Positions 6,468 through 14,059 of a DNA stretch of 16,261 bases are shown one piece after another. The notes below the pieces were generated by a model that worked only from the letters and a program-made list of their open reading frames with translations, did not search any database and was not told where the DNA came from. Numbering within the stretch: position 1 is the first letter of the stretch; each line of letters begins with the position of its first letter. The position numbers were made by a program, and so were the translations under genes. The DNA lies in contig DASZIT010000145.1 in assembly GCA_035948855.1 (NCBI GenBank), forward strand, positions 1 through 16,261, in the 5' to 3' direction. The DNA comes from DASZIT01 sp035948855 (GTDB lineage: Bacteria; Actinomycetota; Acidimicrobiia; Acidimicrobiales; RAAP-2).

Positions 6468-7613
6468 ATGCAAACCGCCATCACCGATCTGCTCGACATC
6501 GAGTTCCCGATTTTCGCCTTCTCGCACTGCCGCGACGTCGTGGCCGCGGTCTCCAAAGCCGGGGGGTTCGGCGTTCTCGGGGCGGTGGCCCACTCCCCCG
6601 AACAATTGGAGATCGATCTCGGTTGGATCGAGGACGAAATTGGCGGCCGGCCCTATGGGGTGGACCTCATCGTTCCGGCCAAATACGCCGGGGACGAGAC
6701 CGGCGGGTACACCATGGACGACATCCGGAAGCTCATCCCGGCCGAGCACCAGGCGTTCGTCGATGACATCCTCGCCCGTTACGGCGTTCCCGACCTGCCC
6801 GCCGGGGACGACTCGGCCACCGACCGGGGCCTGGACAGCGGGGACGCGGCACCGTTCTCCGCCGCCACCGCCGGACCGCAGCTGGAGATCGCCCTGGCTC
6901 ACCGGACGGCGTTCGTGGCCAATGCGCTCGGCCCACCCCCGAAGTTCCTGATCGACCGGGTCAAGGCCGAGGGGCGCCTGGTGGGTGCGCTGGCCGGGAA
7001 GGCGGTCCATGCCGAGCGCCACGTACAGGCCGGCGTCGACATCATCATCGCCCAGGGCTACGAAGCCGGCGGCCACACCGGCGAGATCGGGTCGATGGTG
7101 TTGATCCCCGAGGTGGTCGATGCGGTGGCCCCGGTTCCCGTACTCGGAGCCGGCGGGATCGGCCGCGGACGGCAGATGGCGGCAGCCATGGCCCTCGGCG
7201 CCCAGGGCGTCTGGTGCGGATCGGTGTGGCTCACCACCGATGAGGCCGAGACCCATCCGACGGTGAAGAAGAAGATGCTGGCCGCCACTTCGGCCGACAC
7301 CCTGCGTTCCCGCTCGCTCACCGGCAAGCACGCCCGGATGCTCAAGTCTGCCTGGACCGAGGAGTGGGAACGGGCCGACACCCCCGATCCATTGGGGATG
7401 CCGCTCCAGCCGATCCTCAGCGCCGAGGCCCAGCGCCGGATCAACCGGGGTGCCCACACCTCGGGGTCGGGGGCCGAGAAGCTGGCCAACTACTTCGTCG
7501 GGCAGATCGTCGGCGTCATGAACCAACCGAAGACCGCGTCACAGGTGGTGTTCGACATGATCGAGGAGTTCATCGACGCCTCCGAGAGCCTGGCCCGCCA
7601 GCTCCAGACCTGA
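6468..7613 (+). CDS. Nitronate monooxygenase/2-nitropropane dioxygenase-like flavoprotein
   Basis: The 381-aa FMN-dependent TIM-barrel protein has the family motifs QGYEAGGHTGEIG (196-208; H203 is the probable catalytic His of nitronate monooxygenases), GAGGIGRG (227-234, phosphate binding) and GAQGVWCGSVWLTTDE (244-259). The N-terminus FPIFAFSHCRDVVAAVS starts the first beta-strand. Members oxidise nitronates, but many actinobacterial homologues are NAD(P)H:flavin or enoyl-CoA-type reductases of catabolic pathways (for example IpdC in steroid degradation), so the substrate is open. There is a lengthened loop at about 74-135. The Shine-Dalgarno is AGGAAGA, 7 nt before the ATG. A 149-bp gap holding three dyads separates it from the sulfatase, and a 153-bp gap separates it from the operon downstream, so it is probably its own transcription unit. 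Confidence 0.87.
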   Translation: MQTAITDLLDIEFPIFAFSHCRDVVAAVSKAGGFGVLGAVAHSPEQLEIDLGWIEDEIGGRPYGVDLIVPAKYAGDETGGYTMDDIRKLIPAEHQAFVDDILARYGVPDLPAGDDSATDRGLDSGDAAPFSAATAGPQLEIALAHRTAFVANALGPPPKFLIDRVKAEGRLVGALAGKAVHAERHVQAGVDIIIAQGYEAGGHTGEIGSMVLIPEVVDAVAPVPVLGAGGIGRGRQMAAAMALGAQGVWCGSVWLTTDEAETHPTVKKKMLAATSADTLRSRSLTGKHARMLKSAWTEEWERADTPDPLGMPLQPILSAEAQRRINRGAHTSGSGAEKLANYFVGQIVGVMNQPKTASQVVFDMIEEFIDASESLARQLQT

Positions 7614-7655
7614 CGGCTCCGGCCGCGAGAAGACACCCACCACCAGCGAATCTGC

Positions 7656-7678
7656 GGATTCGGCCGACGGCCGAACCC
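7656..7678 (+). terminator. Possible terminator hairpin after the flavoenzyme gene
   Basis: TTCGGCC (7659-7665) pairs with GGCCGAA (7669-7675) around GAC. Two further G-C pairs lie beyond one A/C mismatch. A run of C, then GCCGGTTTT, follows instead of an immediate U-tract. Confidence 0.4.
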
Positions 7679-7688
7679 CCCCGCCGGT

Positions 7689-7717
7689 TTTCCATTCCTC
7701 ACACCCGCTGTGATAAT
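7689..7717 (+). promoter_or_regulatory. Promoter of the acyl-CoA operon
   Basis: TTTCCA (7689-7694, 4 of 6 matches to TTGACA) is separated by exactly 17 bp from GATAAT (7712-7717), which is extended by TG at 7709-7710 (TGtGATAAT). This is the best sigma70-type promoter in the window. The predicted start is near 7724, giving a leader of about 43 nt to the ATG at 7767 and excluding the in-frame GTG at 7710. Confidence 0.65.
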
Positions 7718-7728
7718 ACGCAGAGACA

Positions 7729-7746
7729 CCAGAGGCAAGGCTCTGG
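7729..7746 (+). promoter_or_regulatory. Dyad in the operon leader (CCAGAG-N6-CTCTGG)
   Basis: 6-bp arms at 7729-7734 and 7741-7746, just after the predicted transcription start. It could be an operator or a leader hairpin. The half-site CCAGA/TCTGG also occurs, with a 3-nt spacer, in front of the sulfatase (4643-4655). Confidence 0.35.
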
Positions 7747-7766
7747 CCTACGCCCTGGGGGGCCCC

Positions 7767-9137
7767 ATGACCGACACTGCGCAGATCAACACCACCGACC
7801 AGGTCATCGACGAACTGCGCGAGTGGTTGTCGTCCAGCTGGGACCCGGATCTGACGGTGGCCGCCTGGTGGGAGCGGCTGGGCCTGGCCGGCTGGTCGGC
7901 GCCCACCCTGCCGCCCAATGCCTACGGCCGGGGCCTGTCCCGCAACGACGGGGTCCGGGTGTCGGAGGAGATCGATCGCTTCGGGGCCCTCGGCGCGCCG
8001 GCCGGGCTCGGGCTGTTGCTGGCTGCCCCCACCATCGCCACCCATGGCACCCAGGAGCAGATCGACACGTTCGTGCGGGACATCGTCACCGGCCAGAAGT
8101 CATGGTGCCAGTTGTTCAGCGAACCGGCGGCCGGATCGGATCTGGCCGGATTGCAGACCCGGGCGGTCCGGGACGGGGACGAATGGATCGTCAACGGCCA
8201 GAAGGTGTGGACCTCGGGGGGTCAGCACGCCAATCTCGGCATGCTGCTGGCCCGCACCGACCCCGACGTGCCCAAGCACCAGGGCATCACCTACTTCGCC
8301 CTGGAGATGATCCAACCCGGCGTCGAGATCCGCCCGCTCAAGGAGATGACCGGCCGGGCGCTGTTCAACGAGGTCTTCATGACCGACGCCCGGGTGGCCA
8401 ACGACGCACTCATCGGGGGAGAGAACAACGGCTGGGCGGTGGCCAACACCACGCTGGCCAACGAGCGGGCCGGCCTCGGATCCGGGGGCGGGACCGGCGC
8501 CGGCGGCGCGGTGCTCCCCGGCACCGTCGGTGGCGGCCTCGACCGCCGGGCGGGTGACTTCGGCTCGGGCCAGAGCGCCAACGGATCCAACGGCAAACGG
8601 AAGTCCGGGCTCAAGGAAACCGACTCCGACGCCGGGGACGCCGCCATGGTCCGGGCGCTGTCCGGAGGGACCAAGCTGCTGGTGGACCTGGCCAAGAGCA
8701 ACGGGTCGGCCACCGATGCGCAGGTCCGCCAGGGCCTGGCCCAGCTCTACACCTGGGGGGAGCTCGGACGGTTCAACGGGTTGCGCCTGAAGGCGGTCAA
8801 GGCGACCGGCGGCGACATCCCGGGCATGCCCAACATCTCCAAACTGTCGATGAGCAACATCATGCGGCTGTCCCGCGACCTCGGCCTGCAGATCTCCGGT
8901 GCCGCCGGCATGCTGCACGGCTACAACGCCAAGGATCGGGCGGCCCTGGAGGCGGCGACCGGGAATACCCTGGTGGGATTCGTGACCGAGATGGCCATGT
9001 TTGCCCAGGCGCCCTCCATCTATGGCGGTACCGACCAGATCCAGCGCAACATCCTGGGCGAGCGGGTTCTCGGACTGCCCAAGGAGCCCAACAACGATCG
9101 CACCACCCCGTTCGCGGAGCTTCCCAAGAACGTCTGA
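7767..9137 (+). CDS. Acyl-CoA dehydrogenase (FadE-type, with Gly/Ser-rich insertion)
   Basis: The 456-aa FAD enzyme introduces an alpha,beta double bond into an acyl-CoA. The flavin/substrate motif CQLFSEPAAGSDLAGLQTRA (114-133), WIVNGQKVWTSG (140-151) and C-terminal YGGTDQIQRNILGERVLGL (419-437) are typical. The position of the MCAD-type catalytic Glu (YEGT) is Gly420. A Glu at the isovaleryl-CoA/long-chain-dehydrogenase position, E233 in LANERAGLG, is the likely base. An insertion of about 50 residues, rich in Gly, Ser and Asp (238-292), makes it longer than the usual 380-400 aa; I recall similar insertions in actinobacterial FadE proteins. The ATG at 7767 is favoured by the promoter position and by a start like its homologues. 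It is the first gene of the operon; the SDR follows after 44 nt. Confidence 0.9.
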   Translation: MTDTAQINTTDQVIDELREWLSSSWDPDLTVAAWWERLGLAGWSAPTLPPNAYGRGLSRNDGVRVSEEIDRFGALGAPAGLGLLLAAPTIATHGTQEQIDTFVRDIVTGQKSWCQLFSEPAAGSDLAGLQTRAVRDGDEWIVNGQKVWTSGGQHANLGMLLARTDPDVPKHQGITYFALEMIQPGVEIRPLKEMTGRALFNEVFMTDARVANDALIGGENNGWAVANTTLANERAGLGSGGGTGAGGAVLPGTVGGGLDRRAGDFGSGQSANGSNGKRKSGLKETDSDAGDAAMVRALSGGTKLLVDLAKSNGSATDAQVRQGLAQLYTWGELGRFNGLRLKAVKATGGDIPGMPNISKLSMSNIMRLSRDLGLQISGAAGMLHGYNAKDRAALEAATGNTLVGFVTEMAMFAQAPSIYGGTDQIQRNILGERVLGLPKEPNNDRTTPFAELPKNV

Positions 9138-9181
9138 GTTGCGATGGATGCAGGTGTCACCTACAGAGATGAGGAGTGAAC

Positions 9182-10096
9182 ATGCCAGGTATCAATGACG
9201 GCCGGGTGGTCATCATCACCGGAGCCGGGCGGGGCATCGGCCGCGGTCACGCCATTGAGTTCGCCCGCCAGGGTGCCAAGGTCGTGGTGAACGACCTGGG
9301 TGCCGAAGTCGACGGCACCGGCAGCTCGGCCGGCCCGGCCGGCGAGGTGGTGGAAGAGATCCGCGGCATGGGGGCCGAGGCCATCGCCAACGGCGAGGAC
9401 ATCTCCGATCCCGACGGGGCCAAGCGGCTCATCGACGCCGCCATCGAGACCTACGGCGGCCTCGACGTCCTGGTCAACAATGCCGGGATCCTGCGGGACC
9501 GGATGCTGGTGAACATGACGGTCGACGAGTGGGACGCGGTCATCCGGGTCCACCTCCGGGGGACCTTCGGGCCCATGCGCTGGGCCGCCGGCTATTGGCG
9601 GGACCGGGCCAAGGCGGGGGAGACCAACGACGCCCGCATCATCAACACCACCTCGCCGTCCGGCATCTACGGGAACGTCGGCCAGACCAACTACGGGGCG
9701 GCCAAGGCCGGCATCGCCTCGATGACCGTCATCGCCGCTATGGAGCTCGGTCGCTACGGCGTCACCGTCAACGCCATCGCTCCGGCCGCCCTGACCCGGA
9801 TGACCGAGAACCTGAGCCTGGGCCTGACCGCCGAGCGGAAGCCCGACGAGTTCGAGCCCAACGACCCTGACAACATCGCCCCGCTGGTCGTCTGGTTGGG
9901 AAGCCCGGAGTCCAAGGACATCACCGGCCGGGTGTTCAACGTCTTCGGCGGCCATATCTCGGTGGCCGAAGGCTGGGTCGCCGGCCCGGCGGCCGACAAG
10001 GGCGACCGTTGGGACAGCGCCGAGCTGGGCGGGGTGATCCCGGATCTGGTGGCCAAGGCTGCCCCCAACGCCGACATGTTCGGTCGCCGGGGGTGA
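9182..10096 (+). CDS. SDR-family 3-hydroxyacyl-CoA dehydrogenase (MFE2-like)
   Basis: The 304-aa NAD(P)-dependent short-chain dehydrogenase has TGAGRGIG (13-20) for the cofactor, NNAG (99-102), and the catalytic set S158...Y171-G-A-A-K175. The early segment VVVNDLGAEVDGTGSSAG (35-52) is characteristic of the (3R)-hydroxyacyl-CoA dehydrogenase domain of peroxisomal multifunctional enzyme type 2 and its actinobacterial stand-alone relatives, so a CoA-thioester hydroxy/keto substrate is likely. A 30-residue C-terminal extension (about 272-304, DRWDSAELGGVIPDLV) is common in these. The Shine-Dalgarno GAGGAG (9171-9176) lies 5 nt before the ATG at 9182, so that start is preferred to the GTG at 9176. 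The stop overlaps the next gene by GTGA. Confidence 0.9.
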   Translation: MPGINDGRVVIITGAGRGIGRGHAIEFARQGAKVVVNDLGAEVDGTGSSAGPAGEVVEEIRGMGAEAIANGEDISDPDGAKRLIDAAIETYGGLDVLVNNAGILRDRMLVNMTVDEWDAVIRVHLRGTFGPMRWAAGYWRDRAKAGETNDARIINTTSPSGIYGNVGQTNYGAAKAGIASMTVIAAMELGRYGVTVNAIAPAALTRMTENLSLGLTAERKPDEFEPNDPDNIAPLVVWLGSPESKDITGRVFNVFGGHISVAEGWVAGPAADKGDRWDSAELGGVIPDLVAKAAPNADMFGRRG

Positions 10097-11310
10097 AGGT
10101 CGACCCGGCGGCGGCCGGAATGGACGAGGAGCGCCTCGAGCGGATCACCGAACATTTCGATCAACGCTATGTATCGACCGGCCGGCTGCCGGGTTGCCAG
10201 GTCACGGTAGCCCGGGGATCGGCGGTCGGGTATTTCCGGTCGTTCGGCATCATGGACCGTGAACGCCACAAGCCGGTCGAAGAGGACACCATCTGGCGCA
10301 TCTACTCGATGACCAAGCCGATCACTTCGATCGCCCTCATGCAGCTCTACGAGCGGGGGGCGTTCCAGCTCAGCGATCCGGTCCACCGGTTCATCCCGCA
10401 ATGGCGCGACCTGTCGGTCGAAGAGGTGGCCGAGGACGGTTCGATCAGCCTGGTTCCCCCGAGCCGACCGATGTCGATGCGCGACGCGCTCATGCACATG
10501 ACCGGGCTCCCGGGCAGCGTGGTGTCCGACCACCCGGTGGACGACCGGTTCGCCGCCGCCCTCCAGGACGCCCGCTCGGGGATGACCCTCGAAGGGGTGT
10601 GCACGTTGCTGGCCGACTTCCCCCTCAAGTTCCACCCCGGCACCCACTGGAACTACGGCCTGTCCACCGACGTCTGCGGCCGGCTGGTCGAAGTCATCTC
10701 CGGGCAACGGTTCGACGAGTACCTCCGCGACGAGATCTTCGAGCCCCTGGGCATGGTCGACACCGGGTTCTCGGTCCCGGACCGGTCGGCGGGACGCTTC
10801 TGCGCCTCCTACTTCTACCAACCGGGAGCCGAGCCGAGGCTGGTCGACGACCCCGAGACCAGCCCCTACCGCCGTCCGCGCTCCTATCTGTCGGGGGCCG
10901 GCGGGTTGGTGTCGACCTCGGGTGACTACCTCCGGTTCTGCCAGATGCTGCTGGGCAACGGGGAGCTCGACGGCCAACGCATCATCGGCCGCAAGACCCT
11001 GGAACTGATGACCGTCAACCACCTTCCCGGCGGCGGCGACCTCGAGCAGTTCGTGACCGGCGGATTCGGGGAGTCCGGGTTCGAGGGGGTGGGGTTCGGT
11101 CTCGGCTTCGCCATCGGGCTGGGCCCCGCCGCCACCGGCACCGCCGGCTCCTACGGGGAGTTCTACTGGGGTGGAGCCGCCTCCACCGCCTTCTGGGTCG
11201 ATCCCGTCGAAGAGGTGACGGTGGTGTTCATGGCCCAGCTCCTGCCATCGACCACCTACCCGTTCCGGTCGCAGCTTCGGGCGCTCGTCTACCAGGCATT
11301 GTTGGACTGA
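10093..11310 (+). CDS. Serine hydrolase, class C beta-lactamase/esterase family
   Basis: The 405-aa protein has the SxxK nucleophile motif S72-M-T-K75 (in IYSMTKPITSIALMQ), the second-motif Tyr Y188 in FHPGTHWNYGLSTDV, and YWGGAASTAFWVDP (358-371) in place of the KTG box. This set is typical of EstB-type carboxylesterases and other non-lactamase members rather than true beta-lactamases. No signal peptide is visible, so it is probably a cytosolic esterase or lactonase acting on a pathway intermediate. The GTG at 10093 was chosen because it overlaps the SDR stop as GTGA and gives the family N-terminus MDEERLERI soon after. An ATG at 10120 is a possible alternative. It is followed by a 24-nt gap with a strong GAGGGGGG Shine-Dalgarno for the diiron gene. 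Confidence 0.87.
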   Translation: MKVDPAAAGMDEERLERITEHFDQRYVSTGRLPGCQVTVARGSAVGYFRSFGIMDRERHKPVEEDTIWRIYSMTKPITSIALMQLYERGAFQLSDPVHRFIPQWRDLSVEEVAEDGSISLVPPSRPMSMRDALMHMTGLPGSVVSDHPVDDRFAAALQDARSGMTLEGVCTLLADFPLKFHPGTHWNYGLSTDVCGRLVEVISGQRFDEYLRDEIFEPLGMVDTGFSVPDRSAGRFCASYFYQPGAEPRLVDDPETSPYRRPRSYLSGAGGLVSTSGDYLRFCQMLLGNGELDGQRIIGRKTLELMTVNHLPGGGDLEQFVTGGFGESGFEGVGFGLGFAIGLGPAATGTAGSYGEFYWGGAASTAFWVDPVEEVTVVFMAQLLPSTTYPFRSQLRALVYQALLD

Positions 11311-11334
11311 CAGTCATCTTCTCGAGGGGGGCAC

Positions 11335-12459
11335 ATGGACAGCGACAGTTTGCCCGGCACGGCGGAGGCCGATGCCAGCATCAAGCTGATCAACGACAAT
11401 GCCACCCGGATCTTCACCTGGGACTACGAACGGGACCGTAGCCAGCTGGTCACGCTCTACAACAAGGCGATGAGCTCCCAGTGGAACAGCGTCACCGACC
11501 TCGACTGGCAGACCGACGTCGATCCCGAACGCCTGGTCGCCGAGATGGGGGAGGACGCGGTGCCCTCGCTGTTCCGGGTGGCCGCCGAGCTCCCCGGCTC
11601 GCCCATCGCCGCCTGGAAGGAGCCGGAGTTCACCCGACTCGGGGTGGAGCTGATGAAGGCCCGGCTCAGCCAGTTCATGCACGGCGAGCAGGGCGCCATG
11701 ATGGTGGCGGCCAAGATCGTCGAGACGGTCCCGTGGATCGACGCCAAGTACTACGCCTCCACCCAGACGATGGACGAGGCCAGGCACACCGAGGTCTTCG
11801 CCAAGTACCTCGACACCAAACTGGGCGGCGCCTACCCGATGAGCCCGTTCCTCGAGGAGCAGATAACCGCCCTCATCGAGGACAGCCGGTGGGACATCGC
11901 CTATCTGGGCATGCAGATCGTGATCGAGAGCCTGGCCCTGGCCGCCTTCGGCGAGCTGCACCGGACCACCACGGAGCCGCTGCTGAAGAAGTTGCTGCGC
12001 TACGTGATGTCCGACGAGGCCCGTCACGTTGCCTTCGGCGTTCTCACCCTCGGGGAGTTCTACCGGGGGCTGACCTCCGCCGAGCTGCGTGACCGGCAGG
12101 AGTTCCTGGTCGAGAACACCCTCCGCAACCGGGCCCGTTCGACCACCCCCGAGGTCTGGGAGCGGCTCGGGGTCTCCCTCGATGACCTGATGCCCGTCCT
12201 CCACCAGGCCATCCAGTCCACCGGGGTCGGCATCTTCGCCAACTTCCAGCGGGCGTTCTTCGCCAAGCTCGTTCCCAACGTTCGCAAGCTGGGGCTGCTC
12301 GAAGCCAACGACGGGTACCTTCGCCAGCAGTGGGGAGAGGCCGGCCTCCTCGAATTCGAGTTCGCCGCCGACACCGCCTCGGACTACGAGTCCTATGACG
12401 CGGTGGCCGCCGACCGGTCGGCCGGACCGCCGGCCGCCGCCCTCGGCACCCGGACCTGA
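11335..12459 (+). CDS. Ferritin-like diiron carboxylate protein
   Basis: The 374-aa all-helical protein shows a complete diiron ligand set: E118 (FMHGEQGA), E148-A-R-H151 (MDEARHTEVF), E198 (IVIESLAL) and E228-A-R-H231 (SDEARHVAFGV). The two ExxH motifs each lie exactly 30 residues after their partner Glu, as in ribonucleotide-reductase-R2-like, acyl-ACP desaturase-like or AurF-like four-helix proteins. It could oxygenate, desaturate or N-oxygenate a substrate. The exact family is not recognised, and electron-transfer partners are not present in the window. The C-terminal 30 residues are Ala/Asp-rich and probably disordered. The Shine-Dalgarno GAGGGGGG (11324-11331) lies just before the ATG. 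The stop TGA shares its A with the ATG of the thiolase-like gene, which points to coordinated synthesis with the acyl-CoA enzymes. Confidence 0.85.
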   Translation: MDSDSLPGTAEADASIKLINDNATRIFTWDYERDRSQLVTLYNKAMSSQWNSVTDLDWQTDVDPERLVAEMGEDAVPSLFRVAAELPGSPIAAWKEPEFTRLGVELMKARLSQFMHGEQGAMMVAAKIVETVPWIDAKYYASTQTMDEARHTEVFAKYLDTKLGGAYPMSPFLEEQITALIEDSRWDIAYLGMQIVIESLALAAFGELHRTTTEPLLKKLLRYVMSDEARHVAFGVLTLGEFYRGLTSAELRDRQEFLVENTLRNRARSTTPEVWERLGVSLDDLMPVLHQAIQSTGVGIFANFQRAFFAKLVPNVRKLGLLEANDGYLRQQWGEAGLLEFEFAADTASDYESYDAVAADRSAGPPAAALGTRT

Positions 12460-13619
12460 TGGCGGGATTGCGGGGGGCGGCCGCCATTGTCGGGGTGGCC
12501 GACGAGGTGTCGCCCACCGGTGAGCTCGACACCACCGGACACGCCCTCGAAGCCGCGGTCATCGGCCAGGCCCTCGAAGATGCCGGCCTGACCCTGGCCG
12601 ACGTCGACGGGATCTGCCACACGGCCTCGTCCATGGACATGGCCGAGTATCTGGGCATCCACCCGACGTTCACCGATTCGACCATGACCGGTGGCTCCAG
12701 CTTCGAGGTCCACGCCGAGCACGCCGCCGCCGCCATCGCCGCCGGGCTCTGCGAGGTGGTGGTGAGTGTGTACGCGGCCACCCCCCGCAGTGACCGTCGG
12801 CTGGGACGATCCGGCCGCCGGGGCCCGGTTGACAACAGCAACCCGCTGTTCGAGTGGGAGCTTCCCTTCGGAGTCCGATTGCCCATGGCCCCCTATGCGA
12901 TGGCCGCCACCCGGCACATGGCCGAATTCGGCACCACTTCGGAGCAGTTGGCCCAGATCGCGGTGAGTACCCGGGCGTGGGCCGGCCTCAACCCGCGGGC
13001 CCGCTACCGGGAGCCGATCACCGTCGACGACGTACTGGCGTCCCGGCCGGAGTGCTCCCCGCTCCACCTCCTCGACTGCTGCCTGGTCACCGACGGGGCC
13101 GGCGCCTTCGTCATGACCACTGCCGAGCGGGCCCGGTCCCTGGCCAAGCCGCCGGTCTACGTGCTCGGGGCCGGAACCTGCCACGACCACTCGATCATCT
13201 CCCAGATGCCCGACCTCACCACCACCCCCGGGGTCATCTCCGGGGCCCGGGCCATGGCCATGGCCGGGATCACCCCCGGCGACGTCGACCTGCTGATGGG
13301 CTACGACAGCTTCACCATCACCGCCTTGCTGCACCTCGAGGATCTGGGATTCTGCGCCAAAGGCGAGGGTGGGCCGTTCGTGGAGGACGGCAAGACCGGC
13401 CCCGGGGGGTCGCTGCCCATGAACACCAACGGGGGCGGGCTGTCGTACACCCACCCGGGCATGTACGGCATGTTCCTTATCGTCGAAGCCGTGAAGCAGC
13501 TGCGGGGCGAGGCCGATGCTCGCCAACTCGAGAGCCCGGAGATCGCGGTGGCCCACGGTTCGGGGATCGTCCTCTCGTGCATGTCGACCCTGGTGCTCGG
13601 CACCGAGGCCACGCTGTGA
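12459..13619 (+). CDS. SCP2-thiolase-like protein lacking the nucleophilic Cys (Ltp2-like candidate aldolase)
   Basis: The 386-aa thiolase-fold protein has family segments VGVADEVSP near the N-terminus, TDGAGAFVMTTAERA (211-225), MGYDSFTITALLHLEDLGFC (280-299), LSYTHPGMYG (328-337, with the HPG His332) and VAHGSGIVLSC (364-374). Where thiolases have the acyl-accepting Cys, this protein reads MTGGSSFEVH (76-85), so normal thiolysis is unlikely. Such Cys-less SCP2-thiolase homologues include Ltp2, which with a DUF35 partner performs retro-aldol cleavage in steroid side-chain degradation. Y282 and Y330 are candidate counterparts of its two catalytic tyrosines (inference). The next gene is exactly a DUF35 protein with a 4-nt overlap, supporting a two-subunit complex. 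The start overlaps the diiron gene stop as TGATG. Confidence 0.87.
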   Translation: MAGLRGAAAIVGVADEVSPTGELDTTGHALEAAVIGQALEDAGLTLADVDGICHTASSMDMAEYLGIHPTFTDSTMTGGSSFEVHAEHAAAAIAAGLCEVVVSVYAATPRSDRRLGRSGRRGPVDNSNPLFEWELPFGVRLPMAPYAMAATRHMAEFGTTSEQLAQIAVSTRAWAGLNPRARYREPITVDDVLASRPECSPLHLLDCCLVTDGAGAFVMTTAERARSLAKPPVYVLGAGTCHDHSIISQMPDLTTTPGVISGARAMAMAGITPGDVDLLMGYDSFTITALLHLEDLGFCAKGEGGPFVEDGKTGPGGSLPMNTNGGGLSYTHPGMYGMFLIVEAVKQLRGEADARQLESPEIAVAHGSGIVLSCMSTLVLGTEATL

Positions 13620-14059
13620 GTGCGGCGACCCCACCCAGCCTTCCCCTGCGGTTCGAACCGCCGATCGGTCCGGCGTCGGGACCGTTCTGGGAGGCCACCC
13701 GCCGGAGCCAACTGGTGCTGCCGTGGTGCGTCGACTGTGGGCGTCCGTTCTTCTACCCCCGGGAGGTGTGCCCGATGTGCTTCGGCTCGGCCATCGAATG
13801 GCGCCCGGCCACCGGGAATGGGGTCGTCTACAGCTCCAGCATCGAGCACCGACCCCCGCCCGTCGGCTTCTCGATGGGGAAGCCCTTCGTGCTCGCGCTG
13901 GTCGAACTCGAAGAAGGGGTCCGGTTGATGACCAATGTCGTCGGTTGCCCGCCCGAAGACGTCGAGGTGGGGATGGAGGTGTCGGTGACCTGGGAGGCAC
14001 TTTCCGACGGCCGCCAGCTTCCGTTGTTCGAACCGGCACCGGGAGGGAGCGCCCGATGA
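13616..14059 (+). CDS. DUF35 Zn-ribbon/OB-fold protein, partner of the thiolase-like subunit
   Basis: The 147-aa protein has an N-terminal helix FWEATRRSQLVLP that packs on a rubredoxin-like Zn ribbon with C38-x2-C41 and C52-x2-C55 (CVDCGRPFFYPREVCPMC). An OB-fold follows (about 60-138, including GVVYSSS, FVLALVELEEGVRLMTNV and VEVGMEVSV). All four Cys are present, so zinc binding is probably intact. DUF35 proteins associate with thiolase-fold enzymes: with HMG-CoA synthase/thiolase in archaea, and with Ltp2 in the steroid aldolase. Here the thiolase-like gene is immediately upstream. The GTG start at 13616 overlaps its stop as GTGA, with GAGG upstream. The stop overlaps the synthetase start as ATGA. 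Confidence 0.9.
   Translation: MSAATPPSLPLRFEPPIGPASGPFWEATRRSQLVLPWCVDCGRPFFYPREVCPMCFGSAIEWRPATGNGVVYSSSIEHRPPPVGFSMGKPFVLALVELEEGVRLMTNVVGCPPEDVEVGMEVSVTWEALSDGRQLPLFEPAPGGSAR

Noticed and set aside
7710..7766. GTG start at 7710 for the acyl-CoA dehydrogenase
   Set aside because: It lies inside the extended -10 box of the predicted promoter, so it would not be in the transcript. The ATG at 7767 gives a natural N-terminus.
10009..10092. Longer N-terminus for the serine hydrolase starting at 10009
   Set aside because: It would overlap the SDR C-terminus by almost 90 bp with an Arg/Gly-rich sequence. The GTG at 10093 gives the usual 4-nt overlap.
13516..14055. Extended N-terminus giving a 705-aa synthetase
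   Set aside because: The extra residues are an out-of-frame reading of the thiolase and DUF35 genes. The ATG at 14056 has a Shine-Dalgarno and an ATGA overlap.
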